From the NCBI RefSeq assembly GCF_046557915.1, contig NZ_JBHEBG010000003.1, positions 62,001 to 126,000 of the forward strand: a stretch of 64,000 bases of DNA. The letters are read 5' to 3'. Positions 1 through 9,018 of this stretch are shown here, one piece after another (position 1 is the first letter of the stretch; each line of letters starts with the position of its first letter). The DNA comes from JBHEBG01 sp046557915. Its GTDB lineage: Bacteria > Bacteroidota > Bacteroidia > Flavobacteriales > Flavobacteriaceae. The position numbers and the translations under genes were made by a program. The notes below the pieces were generated by a model. It saw nothing but the letters and a program-made list of their open reading frames with translations, was not told the origin of the DNA and searched no databases.

Positions 1-67
1 CAAATAACCAAAAAATCTATCACAGAAGTTTCACAAAAAGGTTTTAAAAAGAAACATTAACTAATAT

Positions 68-2098
68 TTATGAGGCCTTGCCTATTAATCCGGCCCTTTT
101 CAACAAGGCTTCTTCGTTGGGCTCGGCACCTCTAAACCTTTTGTAGAGTACCATAGGGTTTTCTGTTCCACCTTTAGAAAGGATATGCTCTTTAAACTTC
201 CCTGCTATTTCCTCATTGAAAATGCCTTGCTCCTTAAAATAGGCAAAAGCATCAGCATCCAAAACCTCTGCCCATTTATAACTGTAATACCCGGAAGAAT
301 AACCACCCTGAAAAATATGTGAAAAAGAAGTGCTCATACACGTTTCCGAAGTCTCCGGAAAGAATTGAGTGCCCTTAAAGGCAGATTCTTCCAATGCTTT
401 TACATCCGTTATTTCTGAAGGGTCTTTTCCATGCCAAGCCATATCCAAAAAGCCAAAACTTAACTGGCGAAGTGTTGCCAGACCTTCCTGGAAAGCTGAA
501 GAATCCTTTATTTTTTTAATTAAATCCATTGGTATGGGTTCTCCGGTTTTGTAGTGTTTTGCAAATAGTTCCAAGGCCTCTCTTTCATAACACCAGTTCT
601 CCATAACCTGACTTGGTAGCTCCACAAAATCCCAATATACGGATGTGCCCGATAAGCTAGGATACGTGGTATTGGCAAGCATACCGTGTAGTCCATGGCC
701 AAATTCGTGAAACAACGTGGTGACTTCATTAAATGTAAGCAGCGAAGGTTTGGTCTTGGTAGGCTTGGTGAAGTTGCAGACATTGGAAATATGCGGACGT
801 ACGTTCACGCCATTTTTTACATATTGCGATTTATATGAAGTCATCCAAGCACCGCCACGTTTTCCTTCCCTCGGATAAAAATCCGCATAGAACAAGGAAA
901 TGTACTTACCGGTTGCATCATAAACTTTATAGGTCTTAACCTCCTCATGGTATTTTTCAGTATCGAAGACTTCTTCAAATTTTAACCCAAATAGTTTTTC
1001 CGCTACCTTAAATACCCCGTCGATCACATTATCGAGCTTAAAATAGGGTTTTAATTGTTCGTCGTCCAAATTAAATAACTTTTGCTTTAGCTTTTCGGAA
1101 TAATAAGCGCTGTCCCATTTTTCCAGTTGATCCAATTTGTCCAAACTCTTCGCAAATTCTTCTAACTCCTTAAACTCTTTTTCTGCGGCCGGTTTGGCTT
1201 TTTTTAATAGGTTGCTTAAGAAAGTGGTTACCTTTTCCGGGGTTTCTGCCATGCGTTCTTCTAAAACAAAATGGGCATGGGTCTGGTAACCTAACAGATT
1301 GGCACGCTCATGGCGTAAATTGGCTATATTGATTACCAGATCTTGGTTATCCAAGGCATCGCCCTTAAAACATTTGCTACCGAACGCTATAGACATTTTT
1401 TTTCGGAGTTCCCTGTTCTTGGCATATTTCATAAAGGGTATGTAGCTTGGATAGTCCAGGGTAAACAACCATCCTTTTTTGTCTTTGGACTCGGCCAGTT
1501 GCGCCGCACCTTCCTTGGCGCCCTCTGGTAGCCCTTCCAGATCATCTTCATTAGTAAGTAAAAGTTGAAATTTATTGGTTTCTGCCAATACATTTTCTCC
1601 AAACTTTAGTTTTAATTTTGAAAGAACTTCATCTATCTCACGTAACCTTTTCTTATTTTCATCACTTAAATTTGCTCCATTTCTACTGAATCCCTTGTAT
1701 TTTTTTTCGAGCAAGCTAGTTTGTTCCACGTTAAGTGTTAAACTATTTTTTTGATCATAAACGTGTTTTATTCTTTTAAATAGGGCCTCGTTCAAAGTAA
1801 TATCGTTGCTGAACTTGGAAAGAAGCGGAGAAACTTCTTGCGCTATTTTTTGAATTTCCTCATTGGTTTCCGCAGAATTCAGATTGAAAAATACACTGGA
1901 TATCCGGTCTAATTGTTGCCCGGAAAACTCCAAAGCTTCAATGGTATTTTCAAAGGTTGGCGAGGCCTGCGAACTTGCAATGGCGTCAATTTCCTTCTGG
2001 GCCGCTGCAATGGCTTGCAAAAATGCAGGTTTAAAATGTTCGTTCTTTATTTTTGAAAATGGAGCGGCATCAAATGATTTTAATAAGGGATTGCTCAT
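68..2098 (-). CDS. M3 family zinc metallopeptidase (oligopeptidase A / Dcp type)
   Basis: A 676-residue peptidase of the thimet-oligopeptidase (M3) family, which degrades short peptides, such as signal-peptide remnants, in the cytoplasm or periplasm. The zinc motif HEFGH lies at residues 464-468, and the third ligand is probably Glu493 in FVELPSQ, 25 residues further on, which is the family spacing. The length matches the 680-residue enterobacterial OpdA and Dcp. No signal peptide is visible, so a cytoplasmic site is likely. The sequence does not separate an oligopeptidase A role from a dipeptidyl-carboxypeptidase role. It reads toward the left window edge, and purE lies 70 bases upstream of its start in the same direction. 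No clear terminator is seen after the stop. Confidence 0.95.
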   Translation of the reverse strand: MSNPLLKSFDAAPFSKIKNEHFKPAFLQAIAAAQKEIDAIASSQASPTFENTIEALEFSGQQLDRISSVFFNLNSAETNEEIQKIAQEVSPLLSKFSNDITLNEALFKRIKHVYDQKNSLTLNVEQTSLLEKKYKGFSRNGANLSDENKKRLREIDEVLSKLKLKFGENVLAETNKFQLLLTNEDDLEGLPEGAKEGAAQLAESKDKKGWLFTLDYPSYIPFMKYAKNRELRKKMSIAFGSKCFKGDALDNQDLVINIANLRHERANLLGYQTHAHFVLEERMAETPEKVTTFLSNLLKKAKPAAEKEFKELEEFAKSLDKLDQLEKWDSAYYSEKLKQKLFNLDDEQLKPYFKLDNVIDGVFKVAEKLFGLKFEEVFDTEKYHEEVKTYKVYDATGKYISLFYADFYPREGKRGGAWMTSYKSQYVKNGVNVRPHISNVCNFTKPTKTKPSLLTFNEVTTLFHEFGHGLHGMLANTTYPSLSGTSVYWDFVELPSQVMENWCYEREALELFAKHYKTGEPIPMDLIKKIKDSSAFQEGLATLRQLSFGFLDMAWHGKDPSEITDVKALEESAFKGTQFFPETSETCMSTSFSHIFQGGYSSGYYSYKWAEVLDADAFAYFKEQGIFNEEIAGKFKEHILSKGGTENPMVLYKRFRGAEPNEEALLKRAGLIGKAS

Positions 2099-2168
2099 TT
2101 ATGGGTGATATCTTTAATTTTAAATTGATTTAGTGTAGGTTGTCCAAATAATTAAAAGGAAGGCAGGT

Positions 2169-2666
2169 TCAGCTTTCACCTTTTTTTCTAACTTCTTGGG
2201 CTCCGCTAATGACCTTTTGTTTTAATCCTTCCTTGTAGATCAAAATCTTATCAAGTGTACATTGGTCAGAGGCTCCTATGATCTGCGCTGCTAAAATGCC
2301 GGCGTTTTTGGCGCCGTTAAGGGCAACGGTAGCTACCGGCACACCTCCGGGCATTTGTAGTATGGACAGTACAGAATCCCAACCGTCAATAGAATTACTG
2401 CTTTTTACCGGAACCCCTATTACAGGTAGTGGCGACAATGATGCTACCATACCAGGCAGGTGTGCTGCTCCGCCGGCTCCTGCGATGATTACAGCATATC
2501 CTTTTTCGTGGGCGGTCTTGGCAAAATCGAACAATTTTTCGGGTGTTCTATGGGCAGAGACAATGTCTACATCCACTGCTATGTCAAAACCCTTTAAAAT
2601 GTCCACTGCTTCTTTCATTATAGGCAAATCACTGGTACTGCCCATTACAACCGCTACTTTACTCAT
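2169..2666 (-). CDS. purE: PurE, N5-carboxyaminoimidazole ribonucleotide mutase
   Basis: Converts N5-carboxyaminoimidazole ribonucleotide (N5-CAIR) to CAIR in de novo purine synthesis, using the product of PurK. The 165-residue protein shows the class I PurE signatures: MGSTSDLPIM at the N-terminus, the SAHRTP motif near residue 40 and the glycine-rich GAGGAAHLPG loop near residue 65. It begins two bases after the purK stop, so the two are translated from one mRNA. The presence of purK next door supports the mutase (class I) assignment over the direct carboxylase of animals. Confidence 0.97.
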   Translation of the reverse strand: MSKVAVVMGSTSDLPIMKEAVDILKGFDIAVDVDIVSAHRTPEKLFDFAKTAHEKGYAVIIAGAGGAAHLPGMVASLSPLPVIGVPVKSSNSIDGWDSVLSILQMPGGVPVATVALNGAKNAGILAAQIIGASDQCTLDKILIYKEGLKQKVISGAQEVRKKGES

Positions 2667-2668
2667 AC

Positions 2669-3823
2669 TTAATTGCTTATTACCTTAATTGTATTTTTAA
2701 CCTGTTCCGCAACTTTTCGGGCCTTTTCCATATCGTCATTGATAATTGTAACGTGTCCCATTTTCCGAAACGGACGGGTCATTTTTTTACCATAGATGTG
2801 TGGGGTAACCCCGTTCATCCCAAGTATTTTATCTATATTTTCATATACCACAGGTCCCGAATGTCCTTCGGAGCCTACCAAATTTACCATAATCCCGGCA
2901 ACTTTACTACGGGTACTTCCCAAAGGTAGATCTAGAATTGCCCTGATGTGCTGTTCAAATTGGTTGGTATAACTTGCCTCAATACTGTAATGACCGCTGT
3001 TATGAGGTCTTGGAGCTACTTCGTTCACCAAAATTTCATCCTCGTGCGTCTGAAACATTTCCACAGCCAATAGGCCCACCTGTGCTATCTTTTCTGAAAC
3101 CCTAAGCGCTACCTCGGTAGCTTTTTGGGCCACTTCCGTGGAAATACGAGCCGGACAGATTACATATTCTACCTGATTGGCCTCGGGATGAAATTCCATT
3201 TCCACAACGGGATAGGCCACTACTTGTCCCGAAACGTTGCGTGCAACGATTACCGCAAGCTCATTCTTAAAAGAGATCAACGATTCCGCAATGCATTCCA
3301 CGTTGGGAATACCTTTTAGATCGTCTAATGTTCTGATTATCTTAACACCTTGCCCGTCATAGCCAAATTGGGAACTTTTCCATACAAAAGGAAAAGATAG
3401 CCCCCCGTTGGTAATGCTGTCTTCAATTTCATTGGTATAGGCAAAGCGTACAAATGGTGCCGTAGGAATATGATTATCCATATAAAAAAGCTTTTGAGCG
3501 GCTTTGTTCTGAATAATTTGCAATGCCTGGGTGGGGGGGTATACCTTAACCCCTTCTTTTTCTAACCTTTTCATGGCCTCCAGGTTTACATTTTCAATTT
3601 CTATGGTAAGGACGTCCAGACCTGATCCAAAATTGTAAACCGTATCAAAATCCAACAGATCCCCAACGACAAATTCGTTACAGGAAATTTTACAAGGTGC
3701 CTCATCGGAAGGGTCTAGCACCTTGGTGTAGATATCAAATTTACGGGTCTCGTACAACATCATTTTCCCCAATTGGCCACCCCCAAGGATTCCTAGCTTA
3801 AATTCTGATGAAAAATAGTTCAT
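2669..3823 (-). CDS. purK: PurK, N5-carboxyaminoimidazole ribonucleotide synthase
   Basis: ATP-grasp enzyme that makes N5-CAIR from AIR, bicarbonate and ATP, the substrate of PurE just downstream. The 384-residue protein begins with the Rossmann-like GILGGGQLGKMM motif and has the ATP-grasp segment VWKSSQFGYDGQGVK. The reading frame stays open to 3913, but I chose the ATG at 3823: conserved homology begins only there, and a -7-like box (TATTTTTG, minus strand, 3878-3871) lies about 48 bases upstream, inside the longer frame. The gene is divergent from hpt-adk, and the shared upstream region holds a 12-base palindrome. Confidence 0.95.
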   Translation of the reverse strand: MNYFSSEFKLGILGGGQLGKMMLYETRKFDIYTKVLDPSDEAPCKISCNEFVVGDLLDFDTVYNFGSGLDVLTIEIENVNLEAMKRLEKEGVKVYPPTQALQIIQNKAAQKLFYMDNHIPTAPFVRFAYTNEIEDSITNGGLSFPFVWKSSQFGYDGQGVKIIRTLDDLKGIPNVECIAESLISFKNELAVIVARNVSGQVVAYPVVEMEFHPEANQVEYVICPARISTEVAQKATEVALRVSEKIAQVGLLAVEMFQTHEDEILVNEVAPRPHNSGHYSIEASYTNQFEQHIRAILDLPLGSTRSKVAGIMVNLVGSEGHSGPVVYENIDKILGMNGVTPHIYGKKMTRPFRKMGHVTIINDDMEKARKVAEQVKNTIKVISN

Positions 3824-3870
3824 TAAAGTACTTTTTTGGCTTGTGATGGGATAGCATACACTTCGCGGCA

Positions 3871-3878
3871 CAAAAATA
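3871..3878 (-). promoter_or_regulatory. Candidate -7 box of the purKE operon
   Basis: On the minus strand this reads TATTTTTG, an exact fit to the Bacteroidota -7 consensus TAnnTTTG. It would start transcription near 3866 and give a leader of roughly 43 bases. No TTTG -33 element is seen at the usual spacing; the palindrome at 3899-3910 occupies that place. Confidence 0.5.
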
Positions 3879-3898
3879 CATCTAAATCTTAGAATCGA

Positions 3899-3910
3899 CC
3901 CGTATACGGG
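3899..3910. promoter_or_regulatory. 12-base perfect palindrome between divergent purine promoters
   Basis: The sequence CCCGTATACGGG is a perfect inverted repeat. It starts 20 bases upstream of the purK -7 box and ends 22 bases before the hpt-adk -7 box, so it overlaps the -33 position of both. This suits an operator for a dimeric regulator acting on both transcripts. The regulator is unknown. Confidence 0.45.
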
Positions 3911-3932
3911 CAAAAAAGAGAAATCAAAGTGT

Positions 3933-3940
3933 TATCTTTG
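3933..3940 (+). promoter_or_regulatory. Candidate -7 box of hpt-adk
   Basis: TATCTTTG fits the Bacteroidota -7 consensus TAnnTTTG. It would start transcription near 3946 and leave a leader of only about 14 bases before the TTG start at 3960. No clear -33 TTTG is seen. Confidence 0.5.
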
Positions 3941-3959
3941 CCAACCTTAATTTAATTTA

Positions 3960-5072
3960 TTGGAGTTGATAAAATTACACGACAAACGGTTTAAGCCCTT
4001 TCTTAGTGAAGAAGAGATTCTTTCTGCCGTAAAGAAGGTAGCTGAAGAAGTGGCCTTGGATTATAAGGACCAAGTACCCATTTTTGTTGGTGTGCTCAAT
4101 GGTGCTTTTGTCTTTGTAAGCGATTTTCTTAAATATTATCAACATCCCTGTGAGGTGTCATTTGTAAAATTGAGCTCGTATCATGGACTTACATCTACGG
4201 GTATAGTAGAAACTCTTTTGGATATTCCGGATAATCTTGAAGGACGAAGCGTAATTATATTGGAGGATATCATAGATACCGGCCGAACCTTAAAAGAGCT
4301 GGTACATCTTTTTTCCAATACAAATGTCAAAGATTTTAAGATTGCCACACTCTTTTATAAACCAGAAGTATATAACGGGGAGTATTCCATAGATTATGTT
4401 GGGATGGAAATCCCGGATAAGTTTATAGTGGGCTATGGGCTAGATTATAATGAATTAGGAAGAAATTTACGAGAAGTATACCAACTAAACCAAAACCATA
4501 TGATCAATCTTGTTTTGTTCGGCAAACCTGGCGCAGGCAAAGGAACACAAGCAGAGTTTTTAAAGGAAAAGTATAACCTTAAACATATTTCCACAGGTGA
4601 TGTGTTCCGTTATAATATTAAAAATGGTACAGAATTAGGGAAATTGGCCCAATCCTACATGGATAAAGGCGATTTGGTGCCCGATGAGCTTACCATTAAA
4701 ATGTTGCAAGAAGAGGTTGAAAAAAACCCTGATGCCTCGGGTTTTATTTTTGACGGATTTCCCAGGACTACCGCGCAGTCAGAGGCCTTAGACAATTTTT
4801 TGGAGTCCAAGAACATGAAGATAAATGCCACTATAGCACTAGAGGCGGATGATAAGGTCTTGGTAGAACGCCTTTTGGAAAGAGGAAAGTTAAGTGGCAG
4901 GCCAGACGATCAGGATAAAGAAAAAATTGAAAACCGTTTTGAGGAGTACAATCAGAAAACGGCCCCATTGAGGCAGTACTACGAAGCCCAGTCAAAATTC
5001 CATAGTGTAAATGGCATAGGTACCATTGACGAAGTTACGCAACGACTGAAGGCTGTTATAGATACGCTTTAG
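3960..5072 (+). CDS. adk: Fused hypoxanthine phosphoribosyltransferase-adenylate kinase
   Basis: A 370-residue two-domain purine enzyme. Residues 1-180 form a type I phosphoribosyltransferase of the Hpt kind, with the PRPP motif ILEDIIDTGRT at about 100-110; it would convert hypoxanthine or guanine plus PRPP to IMP or GMP. Residues 181-370 form a complete adenylate kinase (AMP + ATP to 2 ADP) with P-loop GKPGAGKGT (188-196), the FDGFPR motif (264-269) and a short LID (GRPDD) without zinc cysteines. There is no ATG at the front: a TAA in frame at 3948 forces a TTG start at 3960 or 3966. The kinase domain begins with an ATG (4500) followed by a typical Adk N-terminus, so separate internal initiation is possible. 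Similar fused proteins are, to my knowledge, common in Flavobacteriaceae. Confidence 0.93.
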   Translation: MELIKLHDKRFKPFLSEEEILSAVKKVAEEVALDYKDQVPIFVGVLNGAFVFVSDFLKYYQHPCEVSFVKLSSYHGLTSTGIVETLLDIPDNLEGRSVIILEDIIDTGRTLKELVHLFSNTNVKDFKIATLFYKPEVYNGEYSIDYVGMEIPDKFIVGYGLDYNELGRNLREVYQLNQNHMINLVLFGKPGAGKGTQAEFLKEKYNLKHISTGDVFRYNIKNGTELGKLAQSYMDKGDLVPDELTIKMLQEEVEKNPDASGFIFDGFPRTTAQSEALDNFLESKNMKINATIALEADDKVLVERLLERGKLSGRPDDQDKEKIENRFEEYNQKTAPLRQYYEAQSKFHSVNGIGTIDEVTQRLKAVIDTL

Positions 5073-5115
5073 CTACTAAATTAGTTCCTCCAAACCTAGT
5101 GTTGGACCACTCATT

Positions 5116-6117
5116 ATGACCGAAGGCAATTTTGTAGATTACGTAAAAATGTATGTGGCCTCTGGCAAGGGAGGCAAAGGATCCGTGCATCTACATCGAG
5201 AGAAGTACATTACAAAAGGAGGCCCTGATGGGGGTGACGGTGGTCGTGGAGGCCATGTAATAGTAAGGGGTAACAAAAACCTTTGGACTTTACTTACCTA
5301 CAAGTTTAAAAGACATTTTAAGGCAGGCCATGGAGGGCATGGCAGCAAAAATAGAAGCAGTGGGGCAGATGGTGAAGACATATTTCTAGATGTACCCTTA
5401 GGTACCATAGTAAGGAATACCGAAACCAACGAGATCGTTTTTGAGATTACCGAAGACCAACAAGAACGGATTATAGCCCAAGGTGGTATGGGAGGCCGTG
5501 GCAATTGGCATTTTAAAAGTCCAACCAACCAAACCCCTAGATACGCTCAACCCGGTATTCCTGGGCAAGAAGTGGAGATAACCCTGGAACTTAAGATTTT
5601 GGCAGATGTTGGTTTGGTAGGTTTCCCCAATGCAGGTAAATCTACGCTGCTTTCCGTAATTACCTCTGCGAAACCCAAAATTGCGGATTATGCGTTTACC
5701 ACGCTTAAACCCAATCTGGGCATAGTGAAACACCGCGATTTTCAGAGTTTTGTTATGGCCGATATCCCGGGCATAATTGAAGGGGCTGCTGAAGGAAAAG
5801 GGCTGGGACATTATTTTTTAAGACATATTGAGCGTAATGCCATTCTCTTGTTCCTTATCCCCGCAGATAGCAACGATATCTCCAAAGAATACGAGATTTT
5901 ATTAGACGAGCTCCGTAGGTACAATAGTGAGCTTTTAGACAAGGATAGATTGGTGGCCATCTCTAAAAGTGATATGTTGGACGAGGAACTGATGGGCGAA
6001 ATGAAAATTGAACTCGACAAGGATTTAAAAGGGGTGCCTTATCTATTTATTTCCTCTGTAAGCCAGCTGGGATTGCAAGAATTAAAAGACCGGCTATGGA
6101 CGCTGTTGAACGATTAA
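5116..6117 (+). CDS. obgE: Obg family GTPase
   Basis: A 333-residue GTPase that binds the 50S subunit and takes part in ribosome assembly and stress control. The N-terminal glycine-rich Obg fold fills about residues 1-160 (GGKGSVHLHREKY, GGPDGGDGGRGG). The G domain follows with G1 GFPNAGKST (169-177), G3 DIPGIIEGAAEGKGLG and a G4-like SKSD. It lacks the acidic C-terminal tail of the roughly 390-residue enterobacterial form. It lies 43 bases after the hpt-adk stop in the same direction and is probably cotranscribed with it. Confidence 0.96.
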   Translation: MTEGNFVDYVKMYVASGKGGKGSVHLHREKYITKGGPDGGDGGRGGHVIVRGNKNLWTLLTYKFKRHFKAGHGGHGSKNRSSGADGEDIFLDVPLGTIVRNTETNEIVFEITEDQQERIIAQGGMGGRGNWHFKSPTNQTPRYAQPGIPGQEVEITLELKILADVGLVGFPNAGKSTLLSVITSAKPKIADYAFTTLKPNLGIVKHRDFQSFVMADIPGIIEGAAEGKGLGHYFLRHIERNAILLFLIPADSNDISKEYEILLDELRRYNSELLDKDRLVAISKSDMLDEELMGEMKIELDKDLKGVPYLFISSVSQLGLQELKDRLWTLLND

Positions 6118-6172
6118 ACCATGTATTTTCCTACCTACACTAATTTTTTCATTAATTTTATATAAAGCCTCG

Positions 6173-6709
6173 ATGATGAAAAACATTGGATACTACATGC
6201 TGTTGGCCATACTTTTTGCCTCTTGTAGCGCGGTAAAGGTGAATTACGATTATGAAAAGACAACCGATTTTTCTGGCTACACCACATATAACTACTACCC
6301 AGATTTAAATACAGGGCTTGGTGAACTAGATACAAAACGACTTCTTAAGGCCGTGGATGCGGCTATGCAGGCCAAAGGAATATTGCTGGCAGAGGAACCC
6401 GATTTCTTTATAAATATCCAAAGTAGCTCGTTCAGGGCCCCGAGGAGTAACAGCTCAGTAGGAGTTGGTGTAGGTGGCGGTGGCCGCAATGTGGGAGGCG
6501 GGGTGTCCATAGGTATTCCGGTAGGACAACCGAGTTTTTCCAGAGAAATAGTTTTTGATTTTGTGGATAGCCAAAGAGATGCCTTATTTTGGCAAGGTGT
6601 TACCGAAAGTTCCTATAGGGACAACGCCTCCCCAAACACTCGAGAGCAATTGCTAAATCAGATTGTAACAAAAGTTTTTTCAAAATATCCGCCAGCTATC
6701 AAAAAATAG
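6173..6709 (+). CDS. DUF4136 lipoprotein
   Basis: A 178-residue predicted lipoprotein of the DUF4136 family, whose function is unknown. The signal peptide ends in the lipobox LFASC (Cys19), followed by the family-typical start VNYDYEKTTDFSGYTTYNYY. The middle is a glycine-rich stretch (about residues 100-120), and the C-terminus carries the family's FWQGV segment. Two ATG codons stand in tandem at 6173 and 6176. It lies 55 bases after obgE; I see no functional link. Confidence 0.85.
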   Translation: MMKNIGYYMLLAILFASCSAVKVNYDYEKTTDFSGYTTYNYYPDLNTGLGELDTKRLLKAVDAAMQAKGILLAEEPDFFINIQSSSFRAPRSNSSVGVGVGGGGRNVGGGVSIGIPVGQPSFSREIVFDFVDSQRDALFWQGVTESSYRDNASPNTREQLLNQIVTKVFSKYPPAIKK

Positions 6710-6920
6710 GGCTTACAATTCCAACATAAGTATTTTCAAGATAAGTGGGTTGTTGGTTTAACGATTCATCCTTTTGTTCAATGCCGCTTTAGGTCTGTTC
6801 CCACTTCAAAAAAAACCCTAATCCTTGTAACAAATTATAGGTTTACGCAACTAACAAATTAAGACCTTATGGCGCAGCCAAGAGCGTTGAGGATTAAATT
6901 AAACCATCAAGAAAAGTAAA

Positions 6921-8954
6921 ATGAGAACAGACACACTTAAAATGAACAAAATGCTAGCCATCGTACTGCTACTTTTAGGTATGCAGTCTTATGCCCAAAC
7001 GGAAAAACCCCTTCCAGGAAATACGGAACTGGCAAGCTCCGACGAGGAACTAATGAAATTGGCCGCTATGGACGTAGGCGATTACAGGTACACCGTAGAG
7101 GACTATTTTGCAAGACCCAAGGCCTCCACGTTTAGATTTTCGCCTAATGGCAAGTATATTTCTTATAGAGAGAAAGACGAACATGGTAAAAGGCATATAC
7201 AGGTCAAGGACATTGCAACAGGAAAGGTAACTAGGGCCATTGAGGAGAAAGAGGAATTGGTTAGGGGCTACGGATGGGTTAACAATTCGCGTCTGGTATA
7301 TCTTATGGATCAGGGCGGAGATGAAAATTATCATTTGTACGCAGTAAACTTGGATGGTACAGAATTAAAAGACCTTACACCCTTTGAAGAGGTGCAGGCC
7401 AGTTTTTTGGAGTTGTTGAAAGAAGACAAGGACCATATTATTATTTCCTTGAACAAAAACAACCCTCAAATTTTCGATCCTTATAAAATAAACGTGCTTA
7501 CCGGCGAAATGATACAGTTATACAATAACGAAGATGCCTCTAACCCCATCGCTGGTTACGATTTTGACAAGGATGGTAATTTAAAAGCCTTTACGAAGAT
7601 AAGGGATGGGGTAGAACAAGATCTTTATTATCAACACGAAGACGGTAGTTACCAGGTGGTTAAAAGCTTAAATTGGAAAGATGCCTTTGGTATCTTACAA
7701 TTTGATTACAGAACAGAAAACCCGCACGACGCCTTCGTTATATCTAACCTAGAAAGTGATAAGGCAGAAGTAGTGCTTTACGATTTCATGGAGGGCAAGC
7801 AATTGGCAAAAGTTTTTTCTCATGATCAATACGATGTAAGCAATCTATCTGTTTCCAGAAAGCGGAATTACGAGCTTGATTATTTTGAATACGAAGGGGA
7901 GAAGAGTGTAATTGTTCCGGTGAGCGATTATTACAAGGCATTGCATACCAAATTTGAAAAGGAATTTAAAGGAAAACAGTTCAGTATCGCCGATTTTACG
8001 GATGATGAAAACAACTACCTCATTTTTGTGGATAGCGATAAAATATACGGTATTTACTATTCGTACGATGTGGTTAAAGATGAGTTTAAGGAGGTCTTTA
8101 ATCTAATGCCCCAGCTTAAGGAGGAGGATATGGCGGAAATGCGCCCTATCACGTTTACTAGCAGGGATGGCCTTACCATCCATGGATATATTACTATGCC
8201 CAAAACGGCTGTGGAGGGGCAAAAGGTACCCGTTATAGTAAATCCGCATGGCGGCCCACAAGGCATACGCGATTCATGGGGCTTTAATCCGGAAGCACAA
8301 TTGTTTGCCAGTAGGGGATACGCTACCCTTCAGGTTAATTTTAGGATTTCCGGGGGATATGGTAAAGAGTTTTTGGAATCTGGGTTTAAACAAATAGGAA
8401 GAAAGGCCATGGACGACGTGGAAGACGGATTGCAATACGTAATTGATCAGGGTTGGGTAGATAAGGATAAAGCGGCCATATATGGAGGCAGTCATGGCGG
8501 ATATGCCGTACTCCGTGGACTCACTAAAACCCCGGATCTATATGCTTGCGGAGTAGATTATGTGGGTGTTTCCAACCTGTTTACCTTTATGAAGTCTATA
8601 CCACCCTATTGGAAACCCTATTTAAAGATCATTAAGGAAATATGGTATGATGAGGACATTCCCGAGGAAAAAGCAATTATGGAAGAGGTTTCCCCGGTTT
8701 ATCAGATTGATAAAATTAAAAAACCGCTATTGGTGGCCCAGGGGGCCAATGATCCAAGGGTAAATATTGATGAGTCCGATCAAATTGTAGATGCCCTACG
8801 TAAAAAAGGTTTTGACGTGCCTTATATGGTAAAATATGATGAGGGACATGGGTTTGGTAAAGAGGAAAACTCCATTGCTCTTTACAAAGCTATGATTGGT
8901 TTTTACGCCAAACATTTAGGACAAAACGAAATTCCGAAACCTATGAAGGACTAA
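6921..8954 (+). CDS. S9 family prolyl oligopeptidase-like peptidase, secreted
   Basis: A 677-residue serine peptidase of the S9 family (alpha/beta hydrolase after an N-terminal beta-propeller). Residues 1-26 look like a signal peptide ending in SYAQ, so it is probably exported to the periplasm. The propeller covers about 50-410. The catalytic domain shows GGSHGGY with nucleophile Ser524, then Asp611 in GANDPRV and His643 in DEGHGFG, so the triad is complete. The family cleaves oligopeptides, often after proline or alanine. The ATG at 6942 is an equally possible start and would still leave a signal peptide. A strong terminator follows. The 211-base gap upstream has no feature I can name. Confidence 0.93.
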   Translation: MRTDTLKMNKMLAIVLLLLGMQSYAQTEKPLPGNTELASSDEELMKLAAMDVGDYRYTVEDYFARPKASTFRFSPNGKYISYREKDEHGKRHIQVKDIATGKVTRAIEEKEELVRGYGWVNNSRLVYLMDQGGDENYHLYAVNLDGTELKDLTPFEEVQASFLELLKEDKDHIIISLNKNNPQIFDPYKINVLTGEMIQLYNNEDASNPIAGYDFDKDGNLKAFTKIRDGVEQDLYYQHEDGSYQVVKSLNWKDAFGILQFDYRTENPHDAFVISNLESDKAEVVLYDFMEGKQLAKVFSHDQYDVSNLSVSRKRNYELDYFEYEGEKSVIVPVSDYYKALHTKFEKEFKGKQFSIADFTDDENNYLIFVDSDKIYGIYYSYDVVKDEFKEVFNLMPQLKEEDMAEMRPITFTSRDGLTIHGYITMPKTAVEGQKVPVIVNPHGGPQGIRDSWGFNPEAQLFASRGYATLQVNFRISGGYGKEFLESGFKQIGRKAMDDVEDGLQYVIDQGWVDKDKAAIYGGSHGGYAVLRGLTKTPDLYACGVDYVGVSNLFTFMKSIPPYWKPYLKIIKEIWYDEDIPEEKAIMEEVSPVYQIDKIKKPLLVAQGANDPRVNIDESDQIVDALRKKGFDVPYMVKYDEGHGFGKEENSIALYKAMIGFYAKHLGQNEIPKPMKD

Positions 8955-8974
8955 GGTTGGTTTTTGGATAAAAG

Positions 8975-9002
8975 AAAAAGGGCGGCCATGGCCGCCCTTT
9001 TT
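8975..9002. terminator. Bidirectional intrinsic terminator
   Basis: A perfect 28-base palindrome: A5 followed by GGGCGGCC, then ATGGCCGCCC arms and T5. It works as a GC-rich hairpin with a U-tract in either direction and sits between the convergent S9 peptidase and DoxX-like genes. Confidence 0.9.
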
Positions 9003-9018
9003 GATTACTAAGTTGGTT

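Noticed and set aside
2278..2688. 136-residue plus-strand frame over purE
   Set aside because: It is fully antisense to purE, which is a certain gene, and resembles no family.
3824..3913. N-terminal extension of PurK
   Set aside because: The extra 30 residues have no homology to PurK, and the candidate promoter and palindrome lie inside them; the ATG at 3823 begins the known fold.
8975..9002. Perfect palindrome as a regulator site
   Set aside because: It sits between two convergent genes and has A and T runs on the flanks, so it is a two-way terminator.
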